DNA of 64,000 bases, taken from assembly GCA_046329435.1 (NCBI GenBank), contig JAXLUR010000003.1:558001-622000 (forward strand). The letters are read 5' to 3'. Below, piece after piece: positions 40,839 through 49,818 of this stretch. Source of the DNA: M3007 sp046329435. GTDB lineage: Bacteria; Bacteroidota; Bacteroidia; Chitinophagales; Saprospiraceae. A program made the position numbers and the translations under genes. Every line of letters begins with the position of its first letter. Position 1 is the stretch's first letter. Under the pieces are notes generated by a model that had not been told where the DNA came from, ran no database searches, and saw only the letters and a program-made list of their open reading frames with translations.

Positions 40839-43800
40839 ATGTTTAAAACATTTTTCCAATTCGAACTCCGCTCCTGGCTGCGTTCGCCCATGCCCTGGAT
40901 TTTCCTGTTCATCATTGCCCTCTTGTCTTTTTTCGGCACCATATCCGACGAGGTGACCATCGGGGGCAGTTTCGGAAATGTGTGGAAAAACGCCCCTTTC
41001 GTGGCGCAAAACTGGTATGGAGTCTTTTCATTGCTCTGCATCCTGCTCACCACGGCATTTCTCAATACCGCCGCCATCCGCGACTTCGAGCGGCAGACGA
41101 GCCAGATCATCTTTTCCAAACCCATCGGCAAAGGCGGCTATTATTTCGGCCATTTTACCGCGGCGCTGCTGGTATCGCTTATTCCCATGCTGGGCGTGAG
41201 CCTGGGCATGTGGACGGGCGCCGGCTTCAACGGTATTTTTGAATGGCTGGAGCCCAACCGATTCGGCCCCTTCGAAATCAAGGGCCACCTGCTGGGCGTC
41301 CTGATTTTCGCCTTGCCCAATACACTCTTCGTCGGCGGCGTGCTGTACGCTGTGGCCGTCAATACCCGCTCCACCCTGTATTCGTTCGTGGCTGCCACGG
41401 CGCTGCTCGTTGGCTACATCGTGGCCGGCAACCTGCTGCGCGACCTCGACAACGAGCAATTGGCCATGCTGCTCGATCCCTTCGGGTTCAGAGCATTCAG
41501 CATTGAAACCAAATACTGGACCGTAGAAGAAAAAAATCACCTGGCGCTCGGGTTCAGCGGGGGGCTGTTGCTCAACCGCCTGCTCTGGTCGGCCATTGGC
41601 CTGGCAGTACTCTATATCGGCTATCGGCTGTTTGATTTTTCGGAAAAAAAATCGGGCGGCAAAAAGGCGGCAAAGGCCGAAAAAAGCGAAGACGGACAGG
41701 CCCTCAAATCGCTGGGCGCCCTGCCGCGCGTGGCAGTTGCCAGCGGCGCAGGCACCACGTTCAGTCAGTTGTGGAGCCAGTTCAAAACCGAGTGGCTGGG
41801 CATTGTGCGCAGTACGGCTTTTATTCTGCTGGCCATTCTCGGGCTGCTCAACTGCGTACCCAACCTGTTCAGCGCCAACGACGGTTACGGCACGCACGAA
41901 CTGCCCGTGACCTACACCATGGTCAACCTGATTCGGGGCTCATTTTACATGTTTTCCATCATTATCATGGTCTATTTCAGCGGCATGGTGATCTGGAAAG
42001 AGCGCAGTAATCGCATCAGCGAGATCACCGACGCCCTGCCGACCAAAAACTGGACAGCCTGGGCCGGCAAATACCTTGCCGTGCTGGGCGTGATGTTCGT
42101 GCTGCAGGCCCTCGTCATGCTGTCGGCCATCATTGCACAGAAAGCACTGGGATTCAACGACTTGAACATATGGGTGTATGTCCGTGAAATGTTTGTGATC
42201 GATATGTTCGGTTTTGCCTTCATGCTGGCACTGGCTTTTTTGGTGCAGGCCCTGTCGTCCAACATGTACCTCGGTTTTTTCATCACCATCATGTTCATCA
42301 TCGTAAACAGTTTTGTATGGTCAACCGTCAAAATCGAATCGAACATGGTGGAATTTGCCGCCACCCCCAGTTATATCCTCTCCGATTTTTATGGCTACCA
42401 GCCTTTCGGGAAAGGGCTGTTCTGGTTTCACGCCTACTGGGGTTTGTTCTGCGCGCTGCTGACGCTCGCCGCCATCGTGTTTTGGCCGCGCGGCAAGGAA
42501 AGCGGCTGGAAAAAGCGTTTCAAAATCGCGCGTATGGAGTGGCCGCAATACCGCGTGTTCGGGTACGGCGCCATCGCCCTGTTTTTGCTTACCGGCGGCT
42601 GGACGTATTACAATACCCAGATGCTGAACAAATATGTCAATTCGGGCAAACAGGAACGCTACCAGTTTGATTACGAGATCAAATACAAAAAATTCGAGGG
42701 CCGCTCGCAGCCCCGTGTGTACGATGTGAAATACGACATCGACCTGCGCCCCGAGACGCGTTCGCTGTTTGTGAACGGCCAGTTCAAAGCGCGCAATATT
42801 TCGGGCAAAGCCATCGATACCCTGTTTGTCAACACCCCGCAGTACGGCAGGTTCGACATCAAAAACGAACACCTTTCGCTCCTGCTCAACGACTCCACCC
42901 TGCACTGGCGGATGTACAAATTCGAGCCTGCCCTGCAACCCGGCGATTCGCTGACACTCGAATTTTCGACCCGCTTCGAGCCCCAGGGATTTGAAAACGA
43001 AGTGACCTGGAGCCGCATCGTGCAAAACGGCTCCTTCTTCGACAACACCGAGATCATGCCCATCTTCGGGTATCAGGAAGGCAACGAGATGAGCGATAAA
43101 AACCGCCGTCAGCATTACGGTTTGCCCGAAAAATCGCGCCGCCCGGCGCTCAACCGCCAGGACACCCTGCACCGCATGGATGCCTACATCGGGCTCAACA
43201 GCGACTGGGTCAATGTGGAAACCGTCATCCGCACGGCGCCCGACCAGATCGCCATCGGCCCGGGTTCGCTCCTGCGCGAATGGGAAGAAAACGGCCGCCG
43301 TTGCTTCCAGTACAAACTCGACCACGCTTCCTTCAACTTCTACTCGTTCCTTTCAGCCCGCTACCAGGTGGCCCGCCGCGACTGGAACGGCGTCAAACTG
43401 GAAGTGTACTACCAGCCGGGCCACGATTTTAACGTCGAGCGCATGCTGCACGCTATGGAAAAGTCGCTCGATTATTACACCAAAAACTTCGGCCCCTACT
43501 ACCACAAGCAGTGCCGGATCATCGAATTCCCGCGGTTCTCCAACTTCGCCCAGTCGTTCCCGGGCACTATGCCTTATTCCGAAGGAGTAGGTTTCATTCA
43601 GGATTTCCGGGCCGAAGACGACGACATCGACCTGATGTTTTATGTAGCCGCCCACGAAATCGGGCACCAGTACTGGGGGCACCAGGAATGCGGCGCCCAG
43701 ATGCAGGGCGGCGAAATGCTGGTCGAAACCTTCGCCCAGTGGAGCGCCCTCATGGTGATGGAACACGAATATGGCCGTGACCAGATGCGTAAATTCCTGC

Positions 43801-44429
43801 AGTACGAGATGGACCGCTACCTGCGCGCCCGGGGCCGCGAAACCCAGCGCGAGCTGCCGCTGGCCCGCTGCGAAGGCCAGGGCTATATCCACTACAACAA
43901 GGGCAGTGCTTCGATGTATTATTTGAAAGAAATGATCGGCGAAGACCAGGTCAATGCCGCGCTGCGCGCTTTTCTTGAAAAATACCGCTACGCGCAGCCG
44001 CCCTACCCGGTGAGCCTCGACGCTGTCGACGAGTTTTACGCCCATACGCCCGATTCGCTCGATTATGTGGTCAAAGACCTGTTCGAAGACATCACCCTGT
44101 TTGAAAACCGCTGCAAGGAAGGCACCGTGAAAGACCTCGGCAACGGCAAATGGGAGGTCACCATCCGGGTCGATTGTCAAAAACTGAAAGCCGACGATCT
44201 GGGCAAGGAAACCGAAACGCCGCTGAACGATTACATCGAGATCGGCGCCTTTGCCAAGCCGGAAGGCGACAAAAAATACGGCAAAACCCTGTATCGGCAA
44301 CGGGTGAAAATCACGCAACCGACTTCGTATTTCACATTTACCGTGGACGAAAAACCGGACAAGGCCGGCGTCGATCCCTTCTCCTTGCTGGTGGATCGCA
44401 ATCCGGAGGATAATTTGAAGGAGTTGTAA
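40839..44429 (+). CDS. ABC transporter permease / M1 family aminopeptidase fusion
   Basis: 1196 residues. The first ~590 residues hold about twelve membrane segments in two ABC-2-type halves separated by a lysine-rich linker (near 265-290). The last ~600 residues are a periplasmic gluzincin domain: a degenerate GAMEN motif (FPGTMPYSEGVGF), HEIGHQYW with zinc ligands H939 and H943 and catalytic E940, and the third ligand in LVETFAQ (E963, one residue further than in classical M1, as usual for this fused family). An inserted IHYNKGSASMYYL block carries the catalytic tyrosine region. With the ATPase at 39728 it forms an exporter whose substrate may be cut after export; the substrate is unknown. 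Confidence 0.92.
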   Translation: MFKTFFQFELRSWLRSPMPWIFLFIIALLSFFGTISDEVTIGGSFGNVWKNAPFVAQNWYGVFSLLCILLTTAFLNTAAIRDFERQTSQIIFSKPIGKGGYYFGHFTAALLVSLIPMLGVSLGMWTGAGFNGIFEWLEPNRFGPFEIKGHLLGVLIFALPNTLFVGGVLYAVAVNTRSTLYSFVAATALLVGYIVAGNLLRDLDNEQLAMLLDPFGFRAFSIETKYWTVEEKNHLALGFSGGLLLNRLLWSAIGLAVLYIGYRLFDFSEKKSGGKKAAKAEKSEDGQALKSLGALPRVAVASGAGTTFSQLWSQFKTEWLGIVRSTAFILLAILGLLNCVPNLFSANDGYGTHELPVTYTMVNLIRGSFYMFSIIIMVYFSGMVIWKERSNRISEITDALPTKNWTAWAGKYLAVLGVMFVLQALVMLSAIIAQKALGFNDLNIWVYVREMFVIDMFGFAFMLALAFLVQALSSNMYLGFFITIMFIIVNSFVWSTVKIESNMVEFAATPSYILSDFYGYQPFGKGLFWFHAYWGLFCALLTLAAIVFWPRGKESGWKKRFKIARMEWPQYRVFGYGAIALFLLTGGWTYYNTQMLNKYVNSGKQERYQFDYEIKYKKFEGRSQPRVYDVKYDIDLRPETRSLFVNGQFKARNISGKAIDTLFVNTPQYGRFDIKNEHLSLLLNDSTLHWRMYKFEPALQPGDSLTLEFSTRFEPQGFENEVTWSRIVQNGSFFDNTEIMPIFGYQEGNEMSDKNRRQHYGLPEKSRRPALNRQDTLHRMDAYIGLNSDWVNVETVIRTAPDQIAIGPGSLLREWEENGRRCFQYKLDHASFNFYSFLSARYQVARRDWNGVKLEVYYQPGHDFNVERMLHAMEKSLDYYTKNFGPYYHKQCRIIEFPRFSNFAQSFPGTMPYSEGVGFIQDFRAEDDDIDLMFYVAAHEIGHQYWGHQECGAQMQGGEMLVETFAQWSALMVMEHEYGRDQMRKFLQYEMDRYLRARGRETQRELPLARCEGQGYIHYNKGSASMYYLKEMIGEDQVNAALRAFLEKYRYAQPPYPVSLDAVDEFYAHTPDSLDYVVKDLFEDITLFENRCKEGTVKDLGNGKWEVTIRVDCQKLKADDLGKETETPLNDYIEIGAFAKPEGDKKYGKTLYRQRVKITQPTSYFTFTVDEKPDKAGVDPFSLLVDRNPEDNLKEL

Positions 44430-44435
44430 TGCTCT

Positions 44436-44603
44436 TCAATGAGGCTGTCTCATAAGTTGTTTTCCCGCAGATAGCACAGATTGTTGTCGGGGATGACGCA
44501 GATTTATCGAATGATAATTGGATTCGTCCCGGTTTTTTGTTTAAAAACCAAACAATCATTGGTTAGCCAGATGCGAAAGCGACTTATGAGGCGGCCTCAT
44601 TGA
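44436..44603. mobile_element. MITE-like element with 22-bp terminal inverted repeats
   Basis: Arms 44436-44457 (TCAATGAGGCTGTCTCATAAGT) minus two bases match 44582-44603 in inverse orientation, 20 of 22. The GAGGCTGTCTCATAAGT-type end is like the terminal repeats of some Bacteroidota insertion sequences. The 168-bp element has no coding frame, so it would need a transposase in trans. It starts 7 bp after the stop of the aminopeptidase fusion gene. I see no clear target-site duplication. Confidence 0.6.
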
Positions 44604-44726
44604 GGGGGAGGGGGAAGGGCAGACGCATTAAAATCTTCATCGGCTTGGGAAAGGAAAATAGGGGAAGAGGTCGGCAAAGCCCTGTTGGCCATTTATCTTA
44701 TGGAATAAGGAACAACCCTTTTTAAA
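44604..44726. other. Spacer in the 960-bp gene-free region 44430-45389
   Basis: The whole region 44430-45389 has no gene; it is made of the MITE-like element, this plain spacer, a long inverted repeat and GTTGCGCCCC-type palindromes, with the EamA promoter at its end. No further structure was seen in this spacer. Confidence 0.4.
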
Positions 44727-44880
44727 ATCCGCGCCAATCCGCGTCATCCGTGTCATCCGCGTGGCTATCCACACTTCCGAAATCCTCGAAAAAAGAAACG
44801 AGGAAACACGAGGTATGAACAAGGATCACGGTGAATGGATCGCAACGCTGATGACACGGATGACGCGGATTTGCGCGGAT
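44727..44880. repeat. 31-bp inverted repeat (CCGCGTCATCCGTGTCATC type)
   Basis: Arms 44727-44757 and 44850-44880 are inverse copies with one mismatch, 92 bp apart. The sequence (ATCCGCG...CCGTGTCATC) resembles short intergenic repeats seen in many environmental bacteria. The spacer has no gene. Confidence 0.7.
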
Positions 44881-44936
44881 CGGCCAGGGTATCCAATCCC
44901 GCGAACCTTCGCCTGATGATGTGCCGCGGTCATGAT

Positions 44937-45192
44937 ACCGACGTTGCGCCCCTATGGGGCGGAGGCCGGTGGGTCGCTTTTGCTACCGATGTTGCGCCCC
45001 TATGGGGCGGAGGGCCAATGGGGCATTTTTGCCAGCGACGTTGCATGCCTGACGTGACGGGGCTTGAATGCCATGCTGCACACCATTTTTTTATTGCAGA
45101 GGCGCTTTTCATCCCGTAGGGATGCAACCCTGGTAGCAAAAAGAACGTGTGTGCGAGGCCCCCGTCCCGGAGGGACGCAACATCGGTAAACA
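44937..45192. repeat. Cluster of GTTGCGCCCC/GGGGCGCAAC palindromic repeats
   Basis: Two direct copies of a ~48-bp unit start with ACCGAYGTTGCGCCCCTATG at 44937 and 44985; a degenerate third follows near 45034. Two inverted relatives (CCCGTAGGGATGCAAC near 45114 and CCCGGAGGGACGCAAC near 45166) close the cluster. The core of each unit is a small palindrome. The same repeat family recurs at 57838-58135. Confidence 0.75.
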
Positions 45193-45355
45193 TACCTTAT
45201 GCCACGATGCGGCTGATCGGGATAGAGACAGTCCATCGGGTTCAGGGCAAATGGTATCCGATACCTTGGTAATTTCTATTTTAATGCGTTTGCCCTGGGG
45301 GGAGGGGGAAGGTTCGAAGGGAAGGATTAGAGGCGTCTTCCCGGTCAGGGTTGAC

Positions 45356-45363
45356 TACCTTTG
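45356..45363 (+). promoter_or_regulatory. Bacteroidota -7 box for the EamA gene (TACCTTTG)
   Basis: Perfect TAnnTTTG match 26 bp before the ATG at 45390. Confidence 0.6.
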
Positions 45364-45389
45364 CCTGCTTTTACTACCGATCCGTTGTC

Positions 45390-46262
45390 ATGTCCCGTTC
45401 TCCTTCTTCCCTCGATTGGTTTGCCTTGTTTTTGCTCGCTGCTGTGTGGGGCGCCTCGTTTTTGTTTATCAAGCGTTCCGTGCAGGTGTTCGATCCCGTG
45501 CAAATGGCGATGTGGCGCATGGTATTGGCGACGGGCGTTTACCTGCCCATTGCGGCGGCATATTGGTCAAAAATCGACTGGAAGCGCTGGAAATGGCTTG
45601 TCGTGGTGGCTTTTTGCGGCTCGGCGATCCCGAATTTCCTGTTTGCCGTGGCCCAGCAGCACGTGGCCAGCAGTCTGGCCGGCATACTCAATTCGCTCAC
45701 GCCGTTGTTTACGTTCGTGTTTGGTGTGCTGTTTTTCAACATGACATTTACGCCGCACAAATTGATCGGCGTGGTGCTGGGCCTTGCGGGCGCCGTGATC
45801 CTGATTTTTTTCAACAGCAGCAGTGCCCTGTCGGGCAACGCGCTGTACGCCGCCCTCTGCGCCCTGGCCACGGTGTGTTACGCCATCAATGCCAACACGG
45901 TAAACAGGCACCTGCGCGACCTGCCGCCCGCGGCGATCGCTTCGGCGGCCTTCGTACTGACAGGCGGGCTTTTTATTGTCGGATTGTGGTGGTCGGGCGG
46001 CTGGGCAGCCGTACAGACGCATCCGGATGGCTGGAAAGGGTTGGGCTATGTTTTTTACCTCGCGGCCATCGGTACCGTGGCCGGAAGCATCGGCTATTTC
46101 TGGCTTTTGCAGCGGGCCGGCGCCATTTTCGCTACTTCGGTCACTTACCTCCTGCCGGTGACCGCCATGCTGCTCGGCGTAGCCGACGGCGAAACCGTGG
46201 GCCTTGCCGATCTGGCCGGCACGGGCGTTATTCTGGCAGGTTTGTACCTCGCCGGGAAATAA
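45390..46262 (+). CDS. EamA/DMT family transporter
   Basis: 290 residues from the ATG at 45390, supported by the promoter box. Ten hydrophobic segments form two EamA repeats; the first begins AVWGASFLFIKRSV and has the WRMVLATGVYLP block, the second starts ALYAALCALATVCYAINA and includes GSIGYFWLLQRAGA and TSVTYLLPVTAMLLG. DMT proteins export or import small metabolites such as amino acids. The substrate is unknown. Confidence 0.9.
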   Translation: MSRSPSSLDWFALFLLAAVWGASFLFIKRSVQVFDPVQMAMWRMVLATGVYLPIAAAYWSKIDWKRWKWLVVVAFCGSAIPNFLFAVAQQHVASSLAGILNSLTPLFTFVFGVLFFNMTFTPHKLIGVVLGLAGAVILIFFNSSSALSGNALYAALCALATVCYAINANTVNRHLRDLPPAAIASAAFVLTGGLFIVGLWWSGGWAAVQTHPDGWKGLGYVFYLAAIGTVAGSIGYFWLLQRAGAIFATSVTYLLPVTAMLLGVADGETVGLADLAGTGVILAGLYLAGK

Positions 46263-46434
46263 CCCACAGAGGGTGTTTTTCCGTATTCAGCGGCTATTTT
46301 TCCCGTTCCGGTTGAATTGAGAGCAACTAGGGCGCAGTATCCTTCGTTTTGGGTTCACATTTGCGCCTCTGAAACTGCGCTGTCGGCACACATAACTTAT
46401 TGCTCTTTTAAAACATCCCTTTTTTACAATTACC

Positions 46435-46800
46435 ATGAATTTAGGACCATTCCGCTGGGCAGCACTTTTGCTTTTTCTGCCCGCCTGTACCACCACCATC
46501 GAACCGGCCGACAACCTCCCTGTGGTAAGTTTTCAAAGCGACATCTCCCCCATTCTCAGTGCCAATTGCGCGCTGGCTGATGGCTGCCACGGCGCTTCCG
46601 GCGGCGAATTCCCGCTCGTAACCCACGATCAGGTATTGCGCTACGCCAAGCCGGGCAATCCCTACGACAGCGAGCTGTACCAATCGGTCCGCAAGTATGC
46701 GGGCGAAGGGGCCATGCCGCCGAAACCCAACACGCCATTGAGCGATCAGCAGATCGGCCAGATCTATCTGTGGATCCTCCAGGGGGCCAATGACAATTAA
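46435..46800 (+). CDS. Cytochrome c-like lipoprotein with CX5CH motif
   Basis: 121 residues with a lipobox cysteine at C18 (LFLPACTT). The single domain has C45-ALADG-C51-H52, a CX5CH motif, a possible axial methionine in EGAMPPKP (M94) and the usual final helix (SDQQIGQIYLWILQGA). It opens the right-hand redox cluster and is followed 51 bp later by the CYYDN lipoprotein. It lacks the extra flanking cysteine pair seen in its neighbours. Confidence 0.75.
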   Translation: MNLGPFRWAALLLFLPACTTTIEPADNLPVVSFQSDISPILSANCALADGCHGASGGEFPLVTHDQVLRYAKPGNPYDSELYQSVRKYAGEGAMPPKPNTPLSDQQIGQIYLWILQGANDN

Positions 46801-46851
46801 ACCCGCTTAATTCCAAGCACGTCTATACTTCAACCTTCTGTTTTGCTACTT

Positions 46852-47250
46852 ATGAAAAAGTTTACCTGGGCGCTATTGCTTGCGCTCCCGCTGGCCCTGC
46901 TGGTGGCCGACAGCTGCTACTACGACAACCTGGAAGAGATCCATCCGGAATTGTTGCTCACGGATTGCGACACCACGGGTACGATCAGCTATCAGACCGA
47001 CATTGTACCGATCATGGTCGGTTCCTGCGGCGCCAACAACTCCTGCCACAACACTTCCGGCGCAGGCGGAGGTTTCGTACTGGAAAATTACGCCGGTGTA
47101 AAAAATGCCGTGGAAAGCGGCCTTTTCATCAGCGCCATCACCTGGGACGGCAATGCGTCGCAAATGCCGAGCGGCAGCTCCTCCAAGATCAGCGATTGTT
47201 ACATCGCCAAAATCAGCAAATGGGTCGCTTCCGGCTACCCCAACAACTAA
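46852..47250 (+). CDS. CYYDN lipoprotein with cytochrome c-like domain (CX5CH)
   Basis: 132 residues from the ATG at 46852. Lipobox cysteine C22 is followed by YYDNLEE, nearly the same as in the paralog at 1664-2035. The domain has C59-GANNS-C65-H66 (CX5CH), a candidate methionine in QMPSGS (M105) and the flanking pair C39/C116. The spacing between the two heme cysteines differs from the paralog (CX3CH) although the surrounding pattern (I-S-Y, IV-P-I-M, K-I-S-K-W) is kept. The next gene, 30 bp later, is the DUF5777 barrel. Confidence 0.75.
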   Translation: MKKFTWALLLALPLALLVADSCYYDNLEEIHPELLLTDCDTTGTISYQTDIVPIMVGSCGANNSCHNTSGAGGGFVLENYAGVKNAVESGLFISAITWDGNASQMPSGSSSKISDCYIAKISKWVASGYPNN

Positions 47251-47280
47251 CCGAACTTCTTTTGCCTTCAATCTGCAATC

Positions 47281-48165
47281 ATGAAAATTAAATCTTTACT
47301 CGCCATACCGCTCTTCGTGCTGGCCGCAGCCACGGCACAGGCACAGGACGAGGACTTGCTGAAAGGCCTCGAACAGGAAGACAACAGCCCCGTGCTGGCT
47401 ACTTTCAAAGGCACCCGCCTCATCAACTTCCACACCGTGGAGGTCGGCGGCCGCCGCTCGCTCGATTTTCGTATCGCCCACCGCTTCGGGCCGTTCAACA
47501 GCGGCTGGTACGATTTCTTCGGCTTCGACAACGGCGCCAGCATCCGGTTTGGCCTCGAATACAGCTACGACGGTCGCCTGCAATTCGGCATCGGGCGCAC
47601 CTCGATCGACAAAACAGCCGACGGCTTTTTGAAATACCGCCTTGTTCGCCAACGCCCCAACGGTTGGCAACAGGTGAGCGTAACCCTGCTGACCTCGGGC
47701 TTTTACACCATGAAAAAAGACCCGGACAAAGCGGTGAACGGGTTTGATAAATACGAAAACTGGACCAGCCGCCTGTCATTTGCACACCAGGTGATTATCG
47801 GCCGGAAATTTGACGACCGCCTGTCGCTGCAAATCGCCCCGGCCATGATCCACTACAATCAGGTGGACCGCATTTCGGACAAAAACGACGTGTTCGTGCT
47901 GGCCGCGGCCGGTCGTTACAAATTCACCAAACGCGCCGCCCTGACCCTCGAATATGGCTGGCGCATCAACGAATACTCGCGTACAAAATACTACGACACT
48001 TTCGGCGTCGGCATCGATATCGAAACGGGCGGGCACGTGTTCCAGATGTTCCTGACCAATTCCGTGGGCCTCACCGAGCCCCAGTATTTTGCCCAAACCA
48101 CCGATCAGTGGAAAAAAATGGGCATCCGGCTGGGCTTCAACATCTCCCGCGTCTTTACCCTGTAA
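47281..48165 (+). CDS. DUF5777 family beta-barrel protein
   Basis: 294 residues with a signal peptide ending AQAQ. Family blocks: FKGTRLINFHTVEVG, LDFRIAHRFGPFNSGWYDFFG (read as adjacent parts), IRFGLEYSYDGRLQFGIGRT, DGFLKYRLVRQ and HQVIIGRKFDDRLSLQIAPAM. The regular alternation and aromatic strand ends suggest an outer-membrane barrel. The truncated protein at 1-556 is its paralog. It sits inside the right-hand cytochrome cluster and is followed by a GC-rich hairpin. Confidence 0.85.
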   Translation: MKIKSLLAIPLFVLAAATAQAQDEDLLKGLEQEDNSPVLATFKGTRLINFHTVEVGGRRSLDFRIAHRFGPFNSGWYDFFGFDNGASIRFGLEYSYDGRLQFGIGRTSIDKTADGFLKYRLVRQRPNGWQQVSVTLLTSGFYTMKKDPDKAVNGFDKYENWTSRLSFAHQVIIGRKFDDRLSLQIAPAMIHYNQVDRISDKNDVFVLAAAGRYKFTKRAALTLEYGWRINEYSRTKYYDTFGVGIDIETGGHVFQMFLTNSVGLTEPQYFAQTTDQWKKMGIRLGFNISRVFTL

Positions 48166-48173
48166 TTTTTACG

Positions 48174-48206
48174 CCGGGGGGGTGTGACCCCGGGTCGCCC
48201 CCCCGG
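48174..48206 (+). terminator. Strong GC hairpin after the DUF5777 gene
   Basis: Perfect 9-bp stem CCGGGGGGG / CCCCCCCGG (48174-48182 with 48198-48206), starting 8 bp after the stop codon. No T-run follows, so it may reduce read-through or protect the mRNA end rather than fully terminate before the next cytochrome gene. Confidence 0.6.
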
Positions 48207-48274
48207 TATAAATACCAGACACAGGTTTTATTCTAATCCTATTTTCACTTTCATCCATCAATCGATTCATTCAC

Positions 48275-49021
48275 ATGAAACACATTTTAATCGGGCTTGC
48301 CTTTTCAAGCCTCCTGCTCCTGTTGCTCCTGCCCGCCTGCAAGCACGAGCTGGGACCGATTTCGATCGAACCCGACCCCAACGACACCATCGTGGTGCCG
48401 CCGCCGCCACCCGATCTCGGCGACACGACCGGCGTGCCCTGCAGCGGCGATACGGTGTATTTCCAGAACCAGATACTGCCGCTGATGATCTCTACCTGTG
48501 CGCTGTCGAACTGCCACAACGTACAGTCGCACGAAGAAGGTGTGATTACGACGGACTATGCGCACATTATGCAGCATATCAAGCCGTTTTACCCCAATCA
48601 GAGTAAAATTTACAAGGTGATCATCGACAACGATCCCGGCGACCGCATGCCCCGTCCTCCGGCTTCGCCGTGGACGCAGGCACAGATCAACCTCCTGAAA
48701 AAATGGATTGAACAGGGCGCGCTCAACAATGCCTGCAACGAAAACTACGGTCAATGCGACACGAGCGGCGTGACTTATACCGCGTTCGTCCAGCCCTTGG
48801 TAGCCAACTATTGCCTGGGTTGCCACGGCAACAGCAACCCTGGCGCCGGCATCAAGCTCACCAGTTACAACGAAGTAAAAGCCTGTGCCCAAAGCGGCAA
48901 GTTCTACAACTCCATCGCCTGGGCGCCCGGCTACTCGGCCATGCCGCAAAACGGCAACCAGCTCTCGGCCTGCTATGTTTCCAAAATAAGGGCCTGGGTA
49001 GAAGCCGGCATGCCGCAATAA
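48275..49021 (+). CDS. Two-domain cytochrome c-like lipoprotein (CX4CH and CXXCH)
   Basis: 248 residues, lipobox cysteine C22. Domain 1: C75-ALSN-C80-H81 (CX4CH) and DRMPRPP (M125). Domain 2: C180-LG-C183-H184 (CXXCH) and AMPQNG (M223), flanked by C161 and C233. The left-hand cluster protein (2045-2788) has its equivalent motifs at 72-78, 125, 180-184, 221, 161 and 231, so the two are close paralogs. Probably an envelope electron-transfer protein in the same system as the MauG-like peroxidase downstream. Confidence 0.8.
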   Translation: MKHILIGLAFSSLLLLLLLPACKHELGPISIEPDPNDTIVVPPPPPDLGDTTGVPCSGDTVYFQNQILPLMISTCALSNCHNVQSHEEGVITTDYAHIMQHIKPFYPNQSKIYKVIIDNDPGDRMPRPPASPWTQAQINLLKKWIEQGALNNACNENYGQCDTSGVTYTAFVQPLVANYCLGCHGNSNPGAGIKLTSYNEVKACAQSGKFYNSIAWAPGYSAMPQNGNQLSACYVSKIRAWVEAGMPQ

Positions 49022-49183
49022 CAAGTTTTATCGGAGCCCCGACGGGTTTTGTTATTGAAAAGTGATGCCTTGTATTAATGATCTGTTACAACGTACGATC
49101 AGGATAATTCCGACACATTTTTCAGCCTTATCAATCCTGTCGAGCTTGCCTCATCAACTTTAAAAATTCAATTTCTCTCAATT

Positions 49184-49744
49184 ATGAATCGCACCATCAA
49201 AATTGCCGTCCTCTTGCTGCTGGCCATGCCCGGCGGTCTTTTCGCTCAAAAATGGTTTTCCCGCGACGCGAAGGTTTACTTCGACGCGACGACCAAGAAC
49301 TCGCCCGAACGCATCGAAGCGACGAATAAAAGCGGTACCATCGTGGTTGAACAAAGCAGCGGCCGCGTGGAAGCCTCCGTGCTCATCAAAGGTTTTCTTT
49401 TTGACAAATCGCTGATGCAGGAGCACTTCAACGAAAACTACATGGAGTCGAGCAAATTTCCGAAAGCCAGCTTCAAAGGCAAGATCGACAACTTGTCGGC
49501 AGTCAATTTCGGGCAAGACGGCACCTACAATGCCCAGATTTCGGGCGACCTGACGATGCACGGCGTCACCAAGCCCGTCAAAACCACCGCGACGTTCAAG
49601 GTGAAAGGCGGCAAGATTTCCACCTCTGCCAATTTTAACGTCACCCTGAGCGATTTCGGCATTGACGTTCCCTCGGTAGTAGCCGACAAACTGGCCAAGG
49701 AAGCCAAAATCTCCTTTGCCGGCGATCTGGCGAAGATGAACTGA
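49184..49744 (+). CDS. YceI family periplasmic protein
   Basis: 186 residues with a signal peptide (IKIAVLLLLAMPGGLFA). YceI features: SGRVEASVLIKGFLF, LMQEHFNENYMES, FPKASFKGKI, and a final barrel strand ISFAGDLAKMN. It is a paralog of 572-1129. In both clusters the YceI gene accompanies the DUF5777 barrel and the two-domain cytochrome. It is followed by an intrinsic terminator. Confidence 0.9.
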   Translation: MNRTIKIAVLLLLAMPGGLFAQKWFSRDAKVYFDATTKNSPERIEATNKSGTIVVEQSSGRVEASVLIKGFLFDKSLMQEHFNENYMESSKFPKASFKGKIDNLSAVNFGQDGTYNAQISGDLTMHGVTKPVKTTATFKVKGGKISTSANFNVTLSDFGIDVPSVVADKLAKEAKISFAGDLAKMN

Positions 49745-49790
49745 TAACGCGCTCCCGAGCGCCCGCTTTATTTTATTTGACCAGAAATGG

Positions 49791-49818
49791 GCCACTCCGC
49801 ACAGGGGTGGCTCTTTTT
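49791..49818 (+). terminator. Intrinsic terminator after the YceI gene
   Basis: Stem GCCACTCC/GGGGTGGC (49791-49798 with 49804-49811, one G-T pair) followed by TCTTTTTG. It suggests that the MauG-like gene downstream has its own promoter. Confidence 0.75.
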
